The notes: generated by a model from the sequence alone, not told the origin. A stretch of DNA of 64,000 nucleotides from DATENM01 sp045807725 (GCA_045807725.1 JBJMGV010000096.1:1-64000), one strand, 5' to 3'. Shown: positions 17,806-29,388, counted from the stretch's first letter. Made by a program: numbers and translations.

Positions 17806-18369
17806 ATGGCACAGGAAAAACAGCAGGGCGGGCGAGTGCTTCACGTGTTCAACAATATTCTCTCGCCGTCAAAGGAATTTGACCTGCCGCCCGAAGTGCC
17901 GTCGCGTCGCTGGATGTACGGCCAGATGTTCCGCGCCGTCACTAAGAAAGTTATCCGCGCGCCATTTTCTATTCACACCTGGGCGGCGCTCAGGCGCACT
18001 CTTCTTTCTAACATCCTGCCCGACAATCTGGCCTATCGTTATAAAGCTTACCAGCGCGGCGAATGCAACCGCTGCGGACTCTGTTGCCAGATTCAATTCC
18101 GCTGCCCGTTCTTCGTTGACGAAGGCCCGTACAACACGCGCTGCTCGATCTACACAACGCCCGCCGCGCCGCAAGCCTGCCTGAAGTTCCCGCTCGACCC
18201 GACCGACTTGAAACTGCTGCAACGCGAAGTCGGCAACGCCTGCACGTTTTATTATGAAGGCGCGCCGCAGAAGCTCTCCATCCTCGAATTCGCCAGGCTC
18301 TACGCCGTGGGCGTGCGCCAGCAACTCGCCAAGCGCAAGCTGAAAGAGGCTGCCGACAGCGGCGACTAA
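17806..18369 (+). CDS. YkgJ-family cysteine-cluster protein
   Basis: 187 residues. The central cluster CNRCGLCCQIQFRCPFF (about 86-102) and the later CSIY ... PQACLKFPLD match the CxxCxxCC metal-binding family (YkgJ / UPF0153), which binds zinc or an iron-sulfur centre and has no settled function. The ATG at 17806 has AAGGA seven bases upstream. It ends inside the stop region of the convergent aldo/keto reductase gene (4-base overlap). The N-terminal 80 residues are basic and specific to this lineage. Confidence 0.85.
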   Translation: MAQEKQQGGRVLHVFNNILSPSKEFDLPPEVPSRRWMYGQMFRAVTKKVIRAPFSIHTWAALRRTLLSNILPDNLAYRYKAYQRGECNRCGLCCQIQFRCPFFVDEGPYNTRCSIYTTPAAPQACLKFPLDPTDLKLLQREVGNACTFYYEGAPQKLSILEFARLYAVGVRQQLAKRKLKEAADSGD

Positions 18370-19346
18370 GGGCGACGCGGCAGGTCGTACCAGGCGTCGT
18401 TCAGTTGTTGCATCTCGTCTTCATCAAGCTGAGCGTCAACGGCGTGCAACGAATCGTTGAGCTGCGCTGCGCTGGTCGCGCCGATGATGGCTGAAGTGAT
18501 GGCCGGCTGTCGCAATACCCACGCGATGGCGACGTGGGTGAGCGCCTTGCCGCGCGCCGCGAAGAATTCTTTGAGTCGCCCGACCGCCGCGAAGTTGGCA
18601 TCGTTCCAGTAACGCTGGCGGTACATAGGGCCGGCTACGGCAAAGCGCGTGTTCTCGGCGGGCGGCTGGTCGCGGTGATGCTTGCCGGTCAACAGGCCGC
18701 CGGCCAGCGGATTGTAAACGATGACGCCGACGCCTTGATCGAGACAAAGCGGCAATAACTCGGCTTCAATGTCGCGCGACAGCAGGTTGTAGCGCGGCTG
18801 CGCCGAATCGAAGCGCGCAAGCCCCAGATGGTCGCTCGTCCATAACGCTTTGGCCAGTTCCCACGCCTTGAAGTTCGAGCAGCCGACGTAACGCGCCTTG
18901 CCGCTCTGCACAATGCTGTCTAACGCGCGCAGCGTTTCGTCAATCGGCGTGTCCGGGTCGGGCGCGTGGACCTGATAGAGATCAACGTAATCGGTCTGCA
19001 AGCGGCGCAGGCTCGCGTCGATGGCTTCGAGGATGTGCTTGCGCGACAGGCCGGCGTCGTTCGGGCGCTGGCCCATCGGGTGGCGGCACTTGGTGGCAAG
19101 AATGAAATTCTCGCGCTTGTCGCGCAACCATCGCCCGACGATCTCTTCGGTGCGCCCGACCGTTTCAAGCGAAACCGGAACCGGATACACGTCCGCCGTG
19201 TCGATGAAATTGACGCCGCGCTCGGCTGCCGCATCCATAATGGCGAACGATGCGGCCTCGTCGCATTGGTGGCCGAACGTCATTGTGCCGAGACAAACTT
19301 CCGTGACCTTCAGCCCGGTTCGTCCCAATCGTTTGATCTTCATCAT
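18366..19346 (-). CDS. Aldo/keto reductase
   Basis: NADPH-dependent carbonyl reductase with a TIM barrel, 326 residues from the ATG at 19346. The longer frame from 19406 translates a repeat and is rejected. Tetrad residues are visible: Asp and Tyr in FIDTADVYPV, Lys in FILATKCRHP, His in DLYQVHAPDPD. The C-terminal nucleotide-binding site has AIIGATSAAQL. The form is closest to the NADPH aldo/keto reductases with an MKIKRLGRTGLKVTEVCLG start (YhdN / general stress 69 type). The substrate is unknown. The leader carries a tandem-repeat hairpin. Confidence 0.92.
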   Translation of the reverse strand: MMKIKRLGRTGLKVTEVCLGTMTFGHQCDEAASFAIMDAAAERGVNFIDTADVYPVPVSLETVGRTEEIVGRWLRDKRENFILATKCRHPMGQRPNDAGLSRKHILEAIDASLRRLQTDYVDLYQVHAPDPDTPIDETLRALDSIVQSGKARYVGCSNFKAWELAKALWTSDHLGLARFDSAQPRYNLLSRDIEAELLPLCLDQGVGVIVYNPLAGGLLTGKHHRDQPPAENTRFAVAGPMYRQRYWNDANFAAVGRLKEFFAARGKALTHVAIAWVLRQPAITSAIIGATSAAQLNDSLHAVDAQLDEDEMQQLNDAWYDLPRRP

Positions 19347-19350
19347 AGAG

Positions 19351-19518
19351 TGCAGGATACAGGATTCAGGAATCAGGATACAGGGCAGAGGACAGCGCAC
19401 CTTCAAGCTGTTTGCTGAATTCTGAATCTATCAAGGCGGTCTTTGACTGCAAGGCAACCGGCTGTTTTCCCTGAATCCTGAACCCTGAATCCTGCATCCT
19501 GTATTCTGAATCCTGCAT
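19351..19518. repeat. Tandem-heptamer inverted repeat (GGATTCA/GGATACA type)
   Basis: Units GGATACA/GGATTCA at 19351-19385 face a longer run of CCTGAAT/CCTGCAT units at 19470-19518. It resembles the element at 4.8 kb but with more variation. It lies between the aldo/keto reductase start and the promoter of the NHL-repeat gene. Confidence 0.8.
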
Positions 19519-19523
19519 CGCGC

Positions 19524-19553
19524 TTGTGAAATTCGTGTTGCGGTCGGTATAAT
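19524..19553 (+). promoter_or_regulatory. Probable promoter of the IPT/NHL gene
   Basis: TTGTGA (19524-19529) and a perfect TATAAT (19548-19553) are separated by 18 bases. The start codon is 245 bases further on, so the transcript would have a long leader (about 19560-19798) with several short stems. I matched no known riboswitch in it. Confidence 0.55.
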
Positions 19554-19798
19554 TTTAAGTCGCTAACAGACCTCTCAAGGCACATTGATGAGCCATAGTG
19601 ATTCAAGTCTTGCCTGCCGGTCTTTGCAGGTTTTCCGTTGCAAGATTTCGCCTGCCGCGACTTCTATTCGTAGGGCGAAACATCTATCGAGCAAAAGGGT
19701 AAGGGGTTAAAGCGCAGCCTGTCTCTACCGAATCCGCCTGCCGTCCAGCATGTTTGTGGTTCGGTCGGCCTGCGCCAACGCTGTAAGGAGATTGGAGA

Positions 19799-22012
19799 AT
19801 GAGAAAAGCAGTCGTCTATTCGCTGGCCATCATTGCGACGTTGTCGCTGATGCTGCTGCCTGAACTGAGCCGCCGCGCTACCGTGCTTGCCGCCGACCCG
19901 CCTGAGCTGGGCAAGATCGGCCCCGACACGATTACCACCGACGCCGGGACCTTCACGCTGCGCGCCGAGGGGCGCGGCTTTGTCGAAGGCGCGGTCATTC
20001 TCCTGGATGGCCAGCCGCTCGTGACGCGCTTCGTCAGCAAAAAGGTGGTCGTCGCCGACGTAGATGCGTCGGTCATCGCTACGCCCAGCACGCACAGCGT
20101 CGCCGTGCGAAACCCCGACGGTCAGGTCAGCACGACATTGACGCTGACTTCTGTTACGGCGACCGCAGACTTCTTCATACGCCTGCCGCAGAACGCCGTG
20201 CAGGAAGGCGTCGCCGCCATCCTCGCCCCCTTCATCACCGGCGAAGGACTCGATAAGGTGGTAAGAGTGTTGGTTGGCGGCAAGTCGGCGACCTTCGATT
20301 TCATCAATGAGCGCGAGCTTCAGGTTCAGATTCCGACCAAGTTCAACGACGTGCCGGGACGCATTCCTATCACCGCTGTTGATAAACAGGGCCATTATTC
20401 AAACACCGAAATCATCTACATCATTCCTCGTGTGCCGAAGCTGACGGCCACCGATCCGGTTCGTTTCGATGTTGGCAGCAGCGATCAGTTGATACAGGTT
20501 TTCGGCAGCTTCGCCGACGACGCGCAGATCGTCGTCAACGGCGTCGCGCTGCCGACGACCACGAGGAAAGGCCACCTTGAAGCAATGATCCCGGCCAGTC
20601 TGCTGGCGCAGCCCGGCCTGTTGACCTTGCGCATACAACAGGACGGCGTGCAGTCCGAAGACATCACCTTGCCGGTCAGCCCGCCGGACGACCCGTTCAT
20701 CTTCACCATCGCGCCGCTGCGCCTTCGCACCGGCGAGGATCGCGCGACGATTGACGTGATCGGCGATAACTTCGGCGACGGCACGACGGCGCTGATTGAC
20801 GGGCAGGAAGCCAAGATCAAGGGCGTGACGAAGCGCACGCTGACCATCATCATCACCAGCGACCTGCTGAGTGCGCCCGGCACGCATACCGTGCAGGTCA
20901 AGAAGGGCGACAAGGTGACAAGCACCTACACCTTTGAAGTCGTGCCGGATGTCAACGTGGGCACGCTTGCGGGGCTGTCGCGCGAGGGCCTGAATAACGA
21001 CACCTGTGTGACGACGACGACGGCCATCTTCCGCCGCCCGCGCCGTCTGGTGATTGGCCCCGACGGATTGTTGTACATCACCGACCAGCAGAACCATGTC
21101 ATCCGCTCGCTGAACCCGGCCACAGGCCAGGTCTGCATCGTCGCCGGCACGGGCGCTGAAGGCTACAAGGACTCAGCCGACAGCGCGGCAGCGCCAGTCT
21201 TCTCCTACCCGAACGGCATCGTCATTGGCGCGGACGGCGCGATCTATGTCAGCGAGAACGGCAACAGCGTTATTCGCCGCATACTACGCACGAACGGCAC
21301 GGTCACAGTTGATACGTTTGCCGGTGACTTCCGCTTGATCGAAAGCCCCGACAAACAAGAAAAGTACAACAGCACGAAGGAAGGTCTGGACGGTTTCCGC
21401 AACGGGCCGCTGATCGGCTCGGCCTTCCGCTTGCCCGATGATATGGTGATTGCGTCTGACGGCTCGATCTACGTCGCCGACGCGGGCAATCACGCGATTC
21501 GCCGCATTCACAACAACATGGTGGAGCGAGTCGCGGGCAACGGCGTACCGGGCTTTGCCGATGGCATAGGCGATAGCGTCCGCTTCAACACGCCGACGGC
21601 GCTGGCGCTGTCGCTCGATGAGCAGTCGCTCTACGTCGCCGACACGAATAATAACCGCGTGCGGCGCATTGATCTGGCGACGGGCCGCGTCTCGACGCTG
21701 GCGGGCAACGGCGAAGCCGGCCTGGTTGACGGCCCGCCGGGCGAAGCGCAGTTCAATCAACCCATCGGCCTTGCCGTTGATGTGGACGGCACGCTCTACG
21801 TATCGGAAGTGGCCAACCACGACATACGCCGCGTTGACGCGCAAGGCAACGTCACGACGCTTGCGGGACGTGGCAATCCCAAGTACCGTGACGGCAGCGG
21901 CGCATCCTCCAGCTTCGACAGTCCGCGCGGCATCGCCATTGATCGCCAGCGCGGCATCCTCTATGTCGTCGATACAGAGAACCAGCGCATACGCCAGATC
22001 GCGCTACGTTGA
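19799..22012 (+). CDS. Secreted IPT/TIG and NHL-repeat protein
   Basis: 737 residues with a signal peptide (1-32, ending VLAAD). Residues 35-390 are three or four IPT/TIG immunoglobulin-like domains, each built like GxxFxDGTTALIDGQEAKI. The C-terminal part (400-737) is an NHL beta-propeller with six recurring units such as PNGIVIGADGAIYVSENGNS and GIAIDRQRGILYVVDTEN. Such proteins are exported and bind ligands or surfaces through the propeller; no catalytic motif is seen. GGAGA precedes the ATG, and a clear terminator follows the stop. Confidence 0.88.
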   Translation: MRKAVVYSLAIIATLSLMLLPELSRRATVLAADPPELGKIGPDTITTDAGTFTLRAEGRGFVEGAVILLDGQPLVTRFVSKKVVVADVDASVIATPSTHSVAVRNPDGQVSTTLTLTSVTATADFFIRLPQNAVQEGVAAILAPFITGEGLDKVVRVLVGGKSATFDFINERELQVQIPTKFNDVPGRIPITAVDKQGHYSNTEIIYIIPRVPKLTATDPVRFDVGSSDQLIQVFGSFADDAQIVVNGVALPTTTRKGHLEAMIPASLLAQPGLLTLRIQQDGVQSEDITLPVSPPDDPFIFTIAPLRLRTGEDRATIDVIGDNFGDGTTALIDGQEAKIKGVTKRTLTIIITSDLLSAPGTHTVQVKKGDKVTSTYTFEVVPDVNVGTLAGLSREGLNNDTCVTTTTAIFRRPRRLVIGPDGLLYITDQQNHVIRSLNPATGQVCIVAGTGAEGYKDSADSAAAPVFSYPNGIVIGADGAIYVSENGNSVIRRILRTNGTVTVDTFAGDFRLIESPDKQEKYNSTKEGLDGFRNGPLIGSAFRLPDDMVIASDGSIYVADAGNHAIRRIHNNMVERVAGNGVPGFADGIGDSVRFNTPTALALSLDEQSLYVADTNNNRVRRIDLATGRVSTLAGNGEAGLVDGPPGEAQFNQPIGLAVDVDGTLYVSEVANHDIRRVDAQGNVTTLAGRGNPKYRDGSGASSSFDSPRGIAIDRQRGILYVVDTENQRIRQIALR

Positions 22013-22042
22013 GTTGAAGAGAAGGCAAAAGAGAGACTGGAT

Positions 22043-22074
22043 GGGCTGACCAGAATGGGTCGGCCCTTTTTTTT
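22043..22074 (+). terminator. Rho-independent terminator
   Basis: The stem GGGCTGACC / GGTCGGCCC, with one G-T pair and a 6-base loop, is followed by eight T residues, 31 bases after the NHL-gene stop. Confidence 0.9.
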
Positions 22075-22252
22075 TGCGGCGAGCGGTTGCGGCGTCCATT
22101 CAACGCGGGAGGCCGGTCGCGCGGTTCAACTGTGATGGCGGTAGGTGATGCGGCCTTTGGTCAGATCGTAAGCCAGTTGTCCCCCTCAGACTTTAGCAGC
22201 CGCTTAGCGCAACTGAATATGGGGGCGGCTGAAATCGCGCCATAAGTATAGG

Positions 22253-22411
22253 TCAAGGCTTCGGCTTGTATTTGCTGATCAACAGGTCACGTGCCTCCTG
22301 CACCAGCGCAGACTTATCTGGCCGGCTACCCGTGCGCCGCCGCGCTTCCAGTTGTATGGCCTCAATCGCCAGCACCTGATCGGGCCGCACGTATAGCGTC
22401 ACCTTTGCCAA
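22253..22411 (-). CDS. Small ribbon-helix-helix protein, TTG start
   Basis: A 52-residue protein starting at TTG (22409-22411), behind GGGAGGC at good spacing. Its sequence (AKVTLYVRPDQVLAIEAIQLE, split here; then SRPDKSALVQEARDLLISKY) has the beta strand and two helices of a ribbon-helix-helix DNA-binding dimer, as in CopG-like or ParB-accessory proteins and antitoxins. No toxin or ParA gene is adjacent, so it is an orphan here. It could be a plasmid or mobile-element remnant. It is missed by ATG-based calling. Confidence 0.7.
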   Translation of the reverse strand: MAKVTLYVRPDQVLAIEAIQLEARRRTGSRPDKSALVQEARDLLISKYKPKP

Positions 22412-22546
22412 CTGCCTCCCTCGCTCGCCGCCGTATAACGCTCGCTTAATCCGACCGTCGCGGAACTTGGCTTGCCTCTAGTATCCAGCGATGAAAGATA
22501 AGTGTAGGACTTCTAATCGCTGCCGCCGCTTTTGTCCTCGAAAAAC

Positions 22547-22575
22547 TTGACAACGATAGACTCATATTTTATGCT
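22547..22575 (+). promoter_or_regulatory. Sigma-70-type promoter of the chaperone-protease island
   Basis: A perfect TTGACA (22547-22552), a 17-base spacer and TATGCT (22570-22575) lie about 85 bases before the DnaJ-like start codon. No CIRCE operator (inverted TTAGCACTC) was seen in the leader. Confidence 0.6.
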
Positions 22576-22659
22576 GTTATTGCTGCAAATTTAAGAGAGC
22601 GTGAGCAAAGTCGCAGCATTAGCACGCGGATTCGGGCGTAAGGTTGAGGCGAAAGAGCG

Positions 22660-23691
22660 GTGAAATTCAAAGACTACTACGAGGTTCTGGGGGTCAAGCG
22701 CGATGCCAGCGAGGATCAGATACGCCAAGCGTATCGCAAGCTGGCGCGCAAGCATCACCCGGATTTGAATCCCGGAGACAAAGCCGCCGAAGAGCGCTTC
22801 AAAGAGATCAATGAAGCCAATGAGGTGCTCTCCGATCCTGAAAAGCGCAAGCGTTACGACCAGCTTGGGGCGAACTGGCGCGACGGCGCGGAGTTCACGC
22901 CGCCGCCGGGCTGGGGTCGTGTGAATGTCGAGTATGGCGACCTGCGTGACATTTTTGGCGGCGGCGCGACCGGCACGGCTACCAGCGGAGGCAGTGCGTT
23001 CAGCGATTTCTTCGAGATGTTGTTCGGTGGGCGTTCGGCAGAGCAAGCCGAGCCGCGCGGCCAGCGTCAACGCCGACGCGCCAAAGGGCAGGACGCCGAA
23101 GCCGAGATGGAGATTTCGCTCGAAGACGCGCATCGCGGCGGTCGGCAGCGCATCACGTTGCAAGCAGTGCGAGCCTGTCCGACCTGTAACGGCACGGGCA
23201 CGGTAAACGGCGGCGCTTGCCCGACGTGCAGAGGCACGGGGCAGGTCGTCAGTCCGAAGACGATAGATGTGAACATTCCGCCGGGTGCGCGCGCAGGCTC
23301 GGTCATTAAAATTCCCAGGCAGGGACAGCCCGGTGCGGGCGGCGCGGAACCGGGCGATCTATTCGTCAAATTACAATTGAAGCCGCACCCGACCTTCACG
23401 GTGACGGGCGACGATTTGACGACAGACGTGCCGATCACGCCATCGGAAGCCGTGATCGGCACGTCTGTCGAAGTGCCGACGATGGACGGCAAAGCGGAGA
23501 TGAAAGTGCCCGCCGGCTCGCAGAGCGGGCAGCGCCTGCGATTACGCGGGCAGGGCTTGAACAAACGCGGCGGCGGTCGCGGCGACCTCTACGTCAGACT
23601 GAAGATCGTCGTGCCGACGCACCCGACCGAGCGCGAGCGTCAGCTCTACGAAGAACTGGCGTCGGTCAGCCACTTCAAGCCGAGAGGGTGA
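22660..23691 (+). CDS. DnaJ/CbpA-like co-chaperone with one zinc-binding pair
   Basis: A J-domain protein that stimulates DnaK. The J domain (1-70) has the HPD motif (KHHPDLNPGD). A Gly/Phe-rich linker follows, then only two CxxCxGxG repeats (CPTCNGTG and CPTCRGTG, near 171-190) instead of the four of classical DnaJ, then the two beta-barrel substrate domains (PPGARAGSVIKIPRQG to the C-terminus). At 343 residues it lies between DnaJ and CbpA. The start is GTG at 22660. It opens a run of proteostasis genes; clpB follows after a repeat element. Confidence 0.9.
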   Translation: MKFKDYYEVLGVKRDASEDQIRQAYRKLARKHHPDLNPGDKAAEERFKEINEANEVLSDPEKRKRYDQLGANWRDGAEFTPPPGWGRVNVEYGDLRDIFGGGATGTATSGGSAFSDFFEMLFGGRSAEQAEPRGQRQRRRAKGQDAEAEMEISLEDAHRGGRQRITLQAVRACPTCNGTGTVNGGACPTCRGTGQVVSPKTIDVNIPPGARAGSVIKIPRQGQPGAGGAEPGDLFVKLQLKPHPTFTVTGDDLTTDVPITPSEAVIGTSVEVPTMDGKAEMKVPAGSQSGQRLRLRGQGLNKRGGGRGDLYVRLKIVVPTHPTERERQLYEELASVSHFKPRG

Positions 23692-23790
23692 TAAGAGTGA
23701 TGAGTGATAAGTGATGAGTCTTGAGTAAAAGGCAGAAGCAGGAGTTTGCACTCTGTCACTCATCAGTCATCATTTACCACTCATCACTGG
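23690..23790. repeat. Tandem-repeat hairpin (GTGATGA type) between DnaJ-like gene and clpB
   Basis: GTGATGA/GTGATAA units at about 23690-23725 face CACTCATCA-type units at 23755-23790. The element overlaps the DnaJ stop codon and fills most of the gap, ending just before the clpB ribosome site (GAGGGG). Confidence 0.75.
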
Positions 23791-23803
23791 ACGAGGGGAT
23801 CAT

Positions 23804-26437
<2,634 letters not shown>

Positions 26438-26704
26438 GAATAGGAAGCAGTAGGCAGTGAGTCCCGTAGGGACGCGATGTTTATAGCTATGAGTGTCCAA
26501 AAGAACACAAGCCCCGTCGGGGCGCGATGTCAACATTGCGCTCCTGACGGAGCTTGCTTCATTGATTGCACCGTGAACTATAAACATCGCGTCCCTACGG
26601 GACTCACTCATCACTGACTACTGGCCATTGGCCACTTGTCAGGGTGCGGCGGATGTACTTAGCGCAGCCTGACTGACCACTGACCACTGGCCACTGGCCA
26701 CTGC
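26438..26704. repeat. Composite repeat: tandem units around GTCCCGTAGGGAC palindromes
   Basis: The outer parts are tandem units (AGTAGGCAGT at the left, then ACTGGCCATTGGCCACT and TGACCACTGGCCACTGG at the right). Between them lie three palindromes of one family (GAGTCCCGTAGGGACGCGAT, AGCCCCGTCGGGGCGCGAT, GCGCTCCTGACGGAGCTTG) joined by TTTATAG-type spacers. A full copy of the inner family recurs at 50.0-50.3 kb. The region contains no gene. Confidence 0.8.
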
Positions 26705-26761
26705 TGTTGTTATGATGAAAGTACAAGGGGTTGACAACTGAATAAAGGAGGTCTGACTCGT

Positions 26762-27094
26762 ATGGCTGAGATGCTTGTGATGCGACGCGCAAACGGCGAC
26801 CTCTTCACTGAAGAAGTCAACGGGCGGCCCGTGATTCCCGTGTGGCCGAGCCGCGACGCTGTTGCCCGTTATCGAGAGCGCAACCCCGAACTCCTGACTT
26901 ATCTGCCTGCGCGCCTGAACGATTCGCTGCTGCGACGCATTCATAGCCGTCAGCGCGATGACGGGCACGCCACTTTCTTTCTAATGTCAGAGGACGCGCC
27001 GGACGCTAATCTCAAGCGAGGGAGAGTTATCGCTTTTGATGAACTCTTGCTCGCAAGCAACCTCGCCTCACTGCCGGCGACTGCGCGGAGTTAG
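26762..27094 (+). CDS. Small protein of unknown function in the proteostasis island
   Basis: A 110-residue soluble protein with a strong AAGGAGG site 12 bases before the ATG. It begins MLVMRRANGDLFTEEVNGR. I recognise no family. The run of charged residues and a central RNPELLTYLPARLNDSLLRR suggest a compact alpha/beta domain. It ends 58 bases before the release-factor-like gene and is probably cotranscribed with it, so a regulatory or accessory role is possible but unproven. Confidence 0.65.
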   Translation: MAEMLVMRRANGDLFTEEVNGRPVIPVWPSRDAVARYRERNPELLTYLPARLNDSLLRRIHSRQRDDGHATFFLMSEDAPDANLKRGRVIAFDELLLASNLASLPATARS

Positions 27095-27152
27095 TATTCT
27101 GGATTACACCCGCGCCGCCCGTGAGTTCAGTCAAGCAATAAGGAGGATGGGC

Positions 27153-28283
27153 ATGATCTCTTACGACGACATACGCCAGTTGCAGCAGTATCCTTCTGGC
27201 CCCGATTCCTACATTCTCAGTCTGTACGTGAACATTGACCAGTCGGACGCGGCTAATCTCAATCGCGGCTTCATAACTCAGGTCGAAAATCTCTGCCGCC
27301 AAATGGCCGATGACGCCAGCACGAGCCACCGCGAGCGCTTCAATGAAGAGTGCAAGCGGGCGCTGGCCTTCTTGAACGATTACTCGGCGCGCGGCAAAGG
27401 GCTGGTCATCTTCAGCGACTCGCAGCAGGACTTCTGGTGGCAGCGCGACCTACAGGTTGCCGTCCCGACAGGGGTGCGCTGGTCTACTATGCCGTGGGTG
27501 CGCCCGCTGCTTGAACTGCTCGAAGATCACGACACGTTTGCCGTCGTCTTGATCGATAAGCAGCGCGCCCGCGTGCTGACGGTTGACGCAAGCGGTATGG
27601 AGCAGCACGCCGAGATTCTTTCAGACGTGCCGAACAAGCACGCGACGACAGGCACGGATCACATCATGTCGCAGACGCAGATGCAGCGCGACCACGACGA
27701 GCACGTTCGCGCGCACGTGCATCGCGTCATTGACGAGCTGACCAGTCTCGTAGACCGCCTCAACCTGTCGCGCGTCATCATCGGCGGCCCGGTCGAAGCG
27801 ACTTCGATGCTCACCAACGCCTTGCCGAAGCGGTTGCAGCAGATGATTATGGGGACGGTGTCTATGCCGCTGGACGCCAACTACGAGCGGTTATCGAACG
27901 AACTGCGCAAAGTCCAACAGGAGAACGAGCACGAAGACGAGGCGCGCATGGTCGAATCGATGATTACGGCGGCGATGAAAGGCGACCGCGCTGTGCTCGG
28001 CATCAGCGAAACGCTGTCGGCCATTCAGCAGCAGCGCGTTTATCGAATGATCGTCGCGCGCGATTACCGAATGGCGGGCAAGGAATGTAATGCCTGCCAC
28101 GTTCTCCTGGTAGACGGTGATTCGACCTGTTCGTTCTGCGGCGGCGAGTTGCAGCCTGCGCCTGATTTGATTAACCGTGCGTCGCATCGCGTTATCGAGC
28201 AAGCCGGCAAAGTGCAGATCGTTTCGGGCGCGGCGGCGGACAAGCTCGCCGGCACGGGCGTCGGCGCAGTACTCAGATTTTGA
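27153..28283 (+). CDS. Archaeo-eukaryotic release-factor-1-like protein (baeRF type)
   Basis: 376 residues from the ATG at 27153, chosen because AGGAGG sits six bases upstream. The chain has the three-domain plan of bacterial aRF1/eRF1 relatives. The N-domain has ILSLYVNIDQ. The middle domain has the VVLIDKQRARVLTVD strand, then a loop and long helix where eRF1 has GGQ (TTGTDHIMSQTQMQRD here, so GGQ is not conserved). The last domain is L7Ae-like, with RVIIGGPVEATSML and a zinc knuckle (CNACH ... CSFCGG). Relatives act on ribosome-bound nascent chains or remain uncharacterised. The chaperone and protease neighbours fit a role in clearing stalled proteins (inference). Confidence 0.75.
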   Translation: MISYDDIRQLQQYPSGPDSYILSLYVNIDQSDAANLNRGFITQVENLCRQMADDASTSHRERFNEECKRALAFLNDYSARGKGLVIFSDSQQDFWWQRDLQVAVPTGVRWSTMPWVRPLLELLEDHDTFAVVLIDKQRARVLTVDASGMEQHAEILSDVPNKHATTGTDHIMSQTQMQRDHDEHVRAHVHRVIDELTSLVDRLNLSRVIIGGPVEATSMLTNALPKRLQQMIMGTVSMPLDANYERLSNELRKVQQENEHEDEARMVESMITAAMKGDRAVLGISETLSAIQQQRVYRMIVARDYRMAGKECNACHVLLVDGDSTCSFCGGELQPAPDLINRASHRVIEQAGKVQIVSGAAADKLAGTGVGAVLRF

Positions 28284-28288
28284 AACAT

Positions 28289-28375
28289 GGGTCAGGGGCC
28301 GGGAGCCGGGGGCCGGTGAGGGAACGCAAATTCTTCATCTTGCCGACCCCTGACCCCCGACCCCCGACCCCCACC
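28289..28375. repeat. Tandem-repeat hairpin (GGGGCCG type) before clpP
   Basis: GGGGCCG/GGGAGCC units (28289-28316) face GACCCCC-type units (28342-28375) across a 25-base loop. It fills the gap and ends at the AGGAG ribosome site of clpP. Confidence 0.85.
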
Positions 28376-28383
28376 AGGAGATT

Positions 28384-28995
28384 ATGGCACTTGTACCAAC
28401 GGTCGTAGAGACATCGAGCAGAGGCGAGCGGCATTATGATATCTACTCGCGTCTGCTCAAGGAACATATCATTTTCATCGGCACGCCGGTTGTCGAAGAG
28501 ATCGCCAACTTGGTCGTCGCCGAGTTGCTGTTTTTGGAATCGGAAGACCCGGACCGTGACATCTCGCTCTACATCAATAGTCCGGGCGGCTCGGTGTCGG
28601 CAGGGCTGGCGATCTATGACACCATGCGCTTTATCAAGCCCGACGTGGTGACGATCTGTATGGGGCAGGCGGCTTCGATGGCCGCGCTGTTGTTGGCGGC
28701 GGGTGCAAAGGGCAAGCGTTTTTCATTGCCGAACTCGCGCATACTGATTCACCAGCCATCGGTGGGCCGCATCGGCGGGCAAGCGACCGACATCCGTATT
28801 CAGGCCGAAGAGATGCTGCGTATGCGCGTTCTGTTGTCGCAGATACTAGCCGATGCTACGGGCCAGACTTTGGAGAAGATCGAAGAGGATGTGGAGCGCG
28901 ATTTCATTCTCAGCCCGCAGCAGGCCGCCGAGTACGGCTTGATTGATTCCGTGCTCAGCTCGCGCGACGAGGCGGCCAAGCTGACGGACCGTTAA
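28384..28995 (+). CDS. clpP: ATP-dependent Clp protease proteolytic subunit
   Basis: A serine protease forming the 14-mer chamber fed by ClpX or ClpA/C. The 203 residues are normal. The catalytic Ser98 is in GQAASMAA and His123 in RILIHQPS; the expected Asp lies in the following ERDFILSPQQA segment. An AGGAG site precedes the ATG. No clpX, which often follows clpP, is present; instead Hsp20 and lon follow. Confidence 0.97.
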   Translation: MALVPTVVETSSRGERHYDIYSRLLKEHIIFIGTPVVEEIANLVVAELLFLESEDPDRDISLYINSPGGSVSAGLAIYDTMRFIKPDVVTICMGQAASMAALLLAAGAKGKRFSLPNSRILIHQPSVGRIGGQATDIRIQAEEMLRMRVLLSQILADATGQTLEKIEEDVERDFILSPQQAAEYGLIDSVLSSRDEAAKLTDR

Positions 28996-29007
28996 AGCAG
29001 GCACACC

Positions 29008-29388
29008 ATGGCAAAGACCGGAAAGATTTTCATCGAACGCATCAGGGACGAAGGCAGCTATCGCCGACCGAGCGGCCCGCTTTGGCAGCCGTCGGTTGAC
29101 ATCTACAAGACCCCTGAAGGCTGGAAGATCAAGTTCGACCTCGCAGGCGTCCGACCCGAAGACGTTCAGGTGTTGCAGGCCGATAATTCATTGATCGTGC
29201 GCGGCGTCAGACGTGACTCCGTGATGACCGAAGGGTGGAGTTATTACCAACTCGAAATCACCTACAGCCGCTTCGAGCGCATCATCAAGATTCCCTGCGA
29301 CCTGTCGCAGTCCGAGATACGCAGCGAGGCGGTAGACGGCTGGATCATACTTCATATTGATTGCAATGGGGAGAAGTCAGAAGACTGA
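29008..29388 (+). CDS. Small heat-shock protein (Hsp20/alpha-crystallin)
   Basis: A 126-residue holdase. The alpha-crystallin domain spans about 28-120: PSVDIYKTPEGWKIKFDLAGV, then ADNSLIVRGVR, and a degenerate form of the end motif (DGWIILHI). The usual C-terminal I-x-I tail is missing. The last five residues (EKSED) and the stop are made by a tandem-repeat element, so the original tail may have been lost. It begins 12 bases after clpP and is cotranscribed. Confidence 0.9.
   Translation: MAKTGKIFIERIRDEGSYRRPSGPLWQPSVDIYKTPEGWKIKFDLAGVRPEDVQVLQADNSLIVRGVRRDSVMTEGWSYYQLEITYSRFERIIKIPCDLSQSEIRSEAVDGWIILHIDCNGEKSED

Noticed and set aside
19554..19798. Riboswitch in the leader of the NHL-repeat gene
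   Set aside because: Short stems only; no consensus matched, so only the promoter is reported.
26705..26761. Heat-shock promoter before the small gene at 26762
   Set aside because: A TTGACA is present near 26730, but no -10 box fits before the ribosome site; it may be chance.
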